Positions 5,660 to 7,148 of a stretch of DNA of 7,148 bases are shown here, piece after piece. The first letter of the stretch is position 1. The number at the start of each line of letters is the position of its first letter. The notes below the pieces were generated by a model, which saw only the letters and a list, made by a program, of their open reading frames with translations, did no database searches and was not told the origin of the DNA. The stretch comes from Rhodospirillaceae bacterium (lineage in GTDB: Bacteria > Pseudomonadota > Alphaproteobacteria > UBA8366): contig PBCW01000036.1 of assembly GCA_002718015.1 (NCBI GenBank), positions 10,859-18,006 on the forward strand. The letters are read 5' to 3'. The position numbers and the translations under genes were made by a program.

Positions 5660-6160
5660 CTACCGTATGGTTTCTTTTGGATATAGACCCCAGAGGCCTT
5701 TTCGGCGAATCCAGCCTTCATGGTCATGAGCCGAAACATAACACCAATCTAAATCGCATCTTTTAACGAGAACAATCATCTTGGTTGAAAGTCTAGCGAT
5801 TGCGGGAGCACTATCACTTGGCCGGCGGCGCATGGTTTGTTCACCTCCGGTGAGTATTAAACTTCTTTTGTACTCGAGCATAGCACGGTGGACCCATCCT
5901 TCACCACCTTCCCAATCACGTATCTTCCTCCATGTATCATATTGTGCAATGACTTCTATCGGTGCATGACGCTGAACAAACTTCCATTTCACGGGATAAC
6001 GAACTCCTGGCCCTGCCCGAACATTTACGTCATTTGCACGTATGGAAGCGAAGCGCTGAACGAGTTTGCCTTTCTTGGCTTTTTGTGCGGACACCTCAAT
6101 TGGACTAAAAATAACTATAGAACTAACAAGCAAAACATAAAAAAAGCTTTTTAAAATCAT
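5660..6160 (-). CDS. Exported protein with two bacterial SH3 domains
   Basis: A 166-residue protein with a clear signal peptide: MILK, a hydrophobic core to about residue 19, and VSA/Q cleavage at 25/26. Two SH3-like domains follow, at about 36-97 and 102-160. The first shows the classic NVRAGPGVRYPV (46-57) and EGWVHRAML (87-95). The second shows a diverged MRRRPSDSAPAIARL (110-124), the pair RCDLDWCYVS (134-143) and EGWIRRKGLWGLYP (148-161). This two-copy arrangement, with a paired-cysteine WC segment and a final GLWG-type tail, is common in alphaproteobacteria. Bacterial SH3 domains often bind peptidoglycan or peptides, but the precise role is unknown. Location is periplasmic. I chose the ATG at 6160 because it gives a normal signal peptide. 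An ATG at 6190 and a TTG at 6253 are in frame, and none of the three has a good ribosome site. The PBP gene lies downstream on the same strand. Confidence 0.8.
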   Translation of the reverse strand: MILKSFFYVLLVSSIVIFSPIEVSAQKAKKGKLVQRFASIRANDVNVRAGPGVRYPVKWKFVQRHAPIEVIAQYDTWRKIRDWEGGEGWVHRAMLEYKRSLILTGGEQTMRRRPSDSAPAIARLSTKMIVLVKRCDLDWCYVSAHDHEGWIRRKGLWGLYPKETIR

Positions 6161-6271
6161 CTTCAACAACCCAAAATACGACACACCCATAGAAAAGCTA
6201 TTGTTTGTATAGCATGTAATATATTTGCAACCTGCAATGTTCGCGCCGTTCAACTAGCAAAGACCCAAATA
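6161..6271. promoter_or_regulatory. Divergent intergenic region between the SH3 gene and pabB
   Basis: This 111-bp AT-rich gap must carry the promoters of both genes if the starts at 6160 and 6272 are right. It contains AT-rich hexamers such as TAATAT (6217-6222) and a short 5-bp inverted repeat TTGCA-ACC-TGCAA (6225-6237). No -35/-10 pair with proper spacing stands out, and no riboswitch-like fold is evident. Confidence 0.3.
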
Positions 6272-7148
6272 ATGAGTATAAGACCATTAGCAATTGAAAT
6301 TCCTTATCGCGAGCCTGTGATTGCCTTTTCTCCTTTTGCGGCCAGTCCACATTCTATCTTCCTTGATTCGCCAGAAGGCTTAGGTCGCTACGCCTATTTT
6401 GCGCCAGCTCCAGAAGCGCTAGAGGTAGCCACAGTAAACGGTTCAGACAACCCATGGGACCGAATCAATGATCGATTAAACAATATAACTCTAGACCCGA
6501 TCGAGAACTTACCACCATTTCAAACGGGAATTATGGGATATTTGGGATATGAAATGGGTAGGCATCTCGAACGTATTCCACCCCCCCCAGCAGACGGAAC
6601 AAACCTTCCAGAAATGATTGTTGGAGCATATCATCTTGTGGCAGCGTTTGACACCAAAGCTAAAAAAGCTTGGGTGATTGCTACCCCAACTCCAGGGAAA
6701 AGTGCAAGTTATACAGCTTGGCGAGCATCCACCTTTGCAGAGGGGATTGCCAATGGACCAAAAAGCTTACCAGTACCAATAACGCCATGTGGGAAATGGG
6801 AACCCGATTTTGTCAAGACCGAATACAACGCTAAAATTGAAGCGGCTATTGAATACATAAAAGCGGGTGACATTTTTCAAACAAATTTAACACAACGGTT
6901 TTGTATTTCTCGACCCCCCGGGATCTCGGCTTTTGAGTTGTATCTTATACTCCGAGCCAGAAACCCAGCTCCCTTCGCAGCCTACATTAACTGCGGCCAA
7001 GGAAGAGCTGTCTTGTCGGCATCACCAGAAAGATTTTTACAACTCAAAACTGACGGCTCAGTTGTAACTGAACCAATCAAAGGATCACGCCCAAGAGGAG
7101 CAAACCTCGAGGAGGATCAACGGCTAGCAACCGATCTAAAATTAAGTG
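6272..7148 (+). CDS. pabB: Aminodeoxychorismate synthase component I (N-terminal part)
   Basis: The first 292 codons of a chorismate-utilising enzyme, cut off by the window edge. PabB converts chorismate, with ammonia from PabA, to 4-amino-4-deoxychorismate, the precursor of p-aminobenzoate for folate. Visible marks are the N-terminal IPYREPVIAF (10-19), GYLGYEMGR (89-97), KAGDIFQTNLTQRF (197-210), NPAPFAAYI (231-239), LSASPERFL (248-256) and EPIKGSRPRG (267-276). Lys270 in PIKG is the residue typical of PabB, where it attacks chorismate. Anthranilate synthase (TrpE) has alanine there, so PabB is preferred. The ATG at 6272 has no clear ribosome site, but it places IPYR at the usual distance from the N-terminus. 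Many alphaproteobacterial PabBs are fused to a PabC lyase, and the missing C-terminus would show this. A C8 run (6581-6588) lies within a proline stretch, with the frame intact. Confidence 0.93.
   Translation, partial: MSIRPLAIEIPYREPVIAFSPFAASPHSIFLDSPEGLGRYAYFAPAPEALEVATVNGSDNPWDRINDRLNNITLDPIENLPPFQTGIMGYLGYEMGRHLERIPPPPADGTNLPEMIVGAYHLVAAFDTKAKKAWVIATPTPGKSASYTAWRASTFAEGIANGPKSLPVPITPCGKWEPDFVKTEYNAKIEAAIEYIKAGDIFQTNLTQRFCISRPPGISAFELYLILRARNPAPFAAYINCGQGRAVLSASPERFLQLKTDGSVVTEPIKGSRPRGANLEEDQRLATDLKLS

Noticed and set aside
5888..6154. Forward open frame of 88 codons opposite the SH3 gene
   Set aside because: It is antisense to a gene with a signal peptide and SH3 motifs, and its composition looks like a shadow frame.
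6225..6237. TTGCA-ACC-TGCAA inverted repeat upstream of pabB
   Set aside because: Arms of 5 bp are too short to claim an operator, and no second copy was noticed.

Overview
The window looks like an ordinary chromosomal stretch of an alphaproteobacterium with intermediate base composition (mid-forties percent G+C judged by eye, not computed). A Rhodospirillales- or SAR116-like marine lineage would fit. The clues are the compact two-SH3-domain exported protein, the YcgN and YgjP homologues, a CobB-type cobyrinate amidotransferase ending in the usual GSFIHL-type tail, and the 'IPYR' N-terminus of the PabB homologue. No sequence search was possible, so the lineage is inference.

Layout. Bases 1-56 may hold the last codons of a gene entering from the left. 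A small four-helix-bundle protein of the 23S-rRNA-intervening-sequence family (124-462, +) converges with a gap of 2 nt on a probably exported ankyrin-repeat protein (465-1178, -). That gene diverges, across only 28 bp, from a rightward three-gene unit: cobB (1207-2541), ycgN (2546-3010) and a ygjP-like metallopeptidase gene (3000-3695). The gaps of +4 and -11 nt suggest an operon with translational coupling. This unit converges on a leftward pair: a signal-peptide protein with two SH3 domains (5660-6160, -), followed 120 nt later by a class A penicillin-binding protein (PBP; readable frame 3706-5412, -). Rightward from 6272, the first 292 codons of pabB run off the window.

Functions. The genes are mostly housekeeping. 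CobB amidates the corrin ring in B12 synthesis, and PabB makes aminodeoxychorismate for folate. The bifunctional PBP builds peptidoglycan, and the SH3 protein may act in the same envelope compartment. YcgN, the YgjP-like protein, the four-helix-bundle protein and the ankyrin protein have no firmly known role.

The most striking observation is that the PBP N-terminus is out of frame. A start at 5539, a lysine/arginine-rich cytoplasmic tail and most of a transmembrane helix are all present. They join the catalytic part only if one A is removed from a run of ten A's (5494-5503). This is either an assembly error or a real slippage or phase-switching site. Other points of moderate interest are a 12-bp perfect palindrome upstream of the PBP, the very tight divergent start region at 1179-1206, and a terminator-like hairpin inside the ygjP-like gene. 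I saw no CRISPR array, tRNA, rRNA, insertion sequence or convincing novel defence system.
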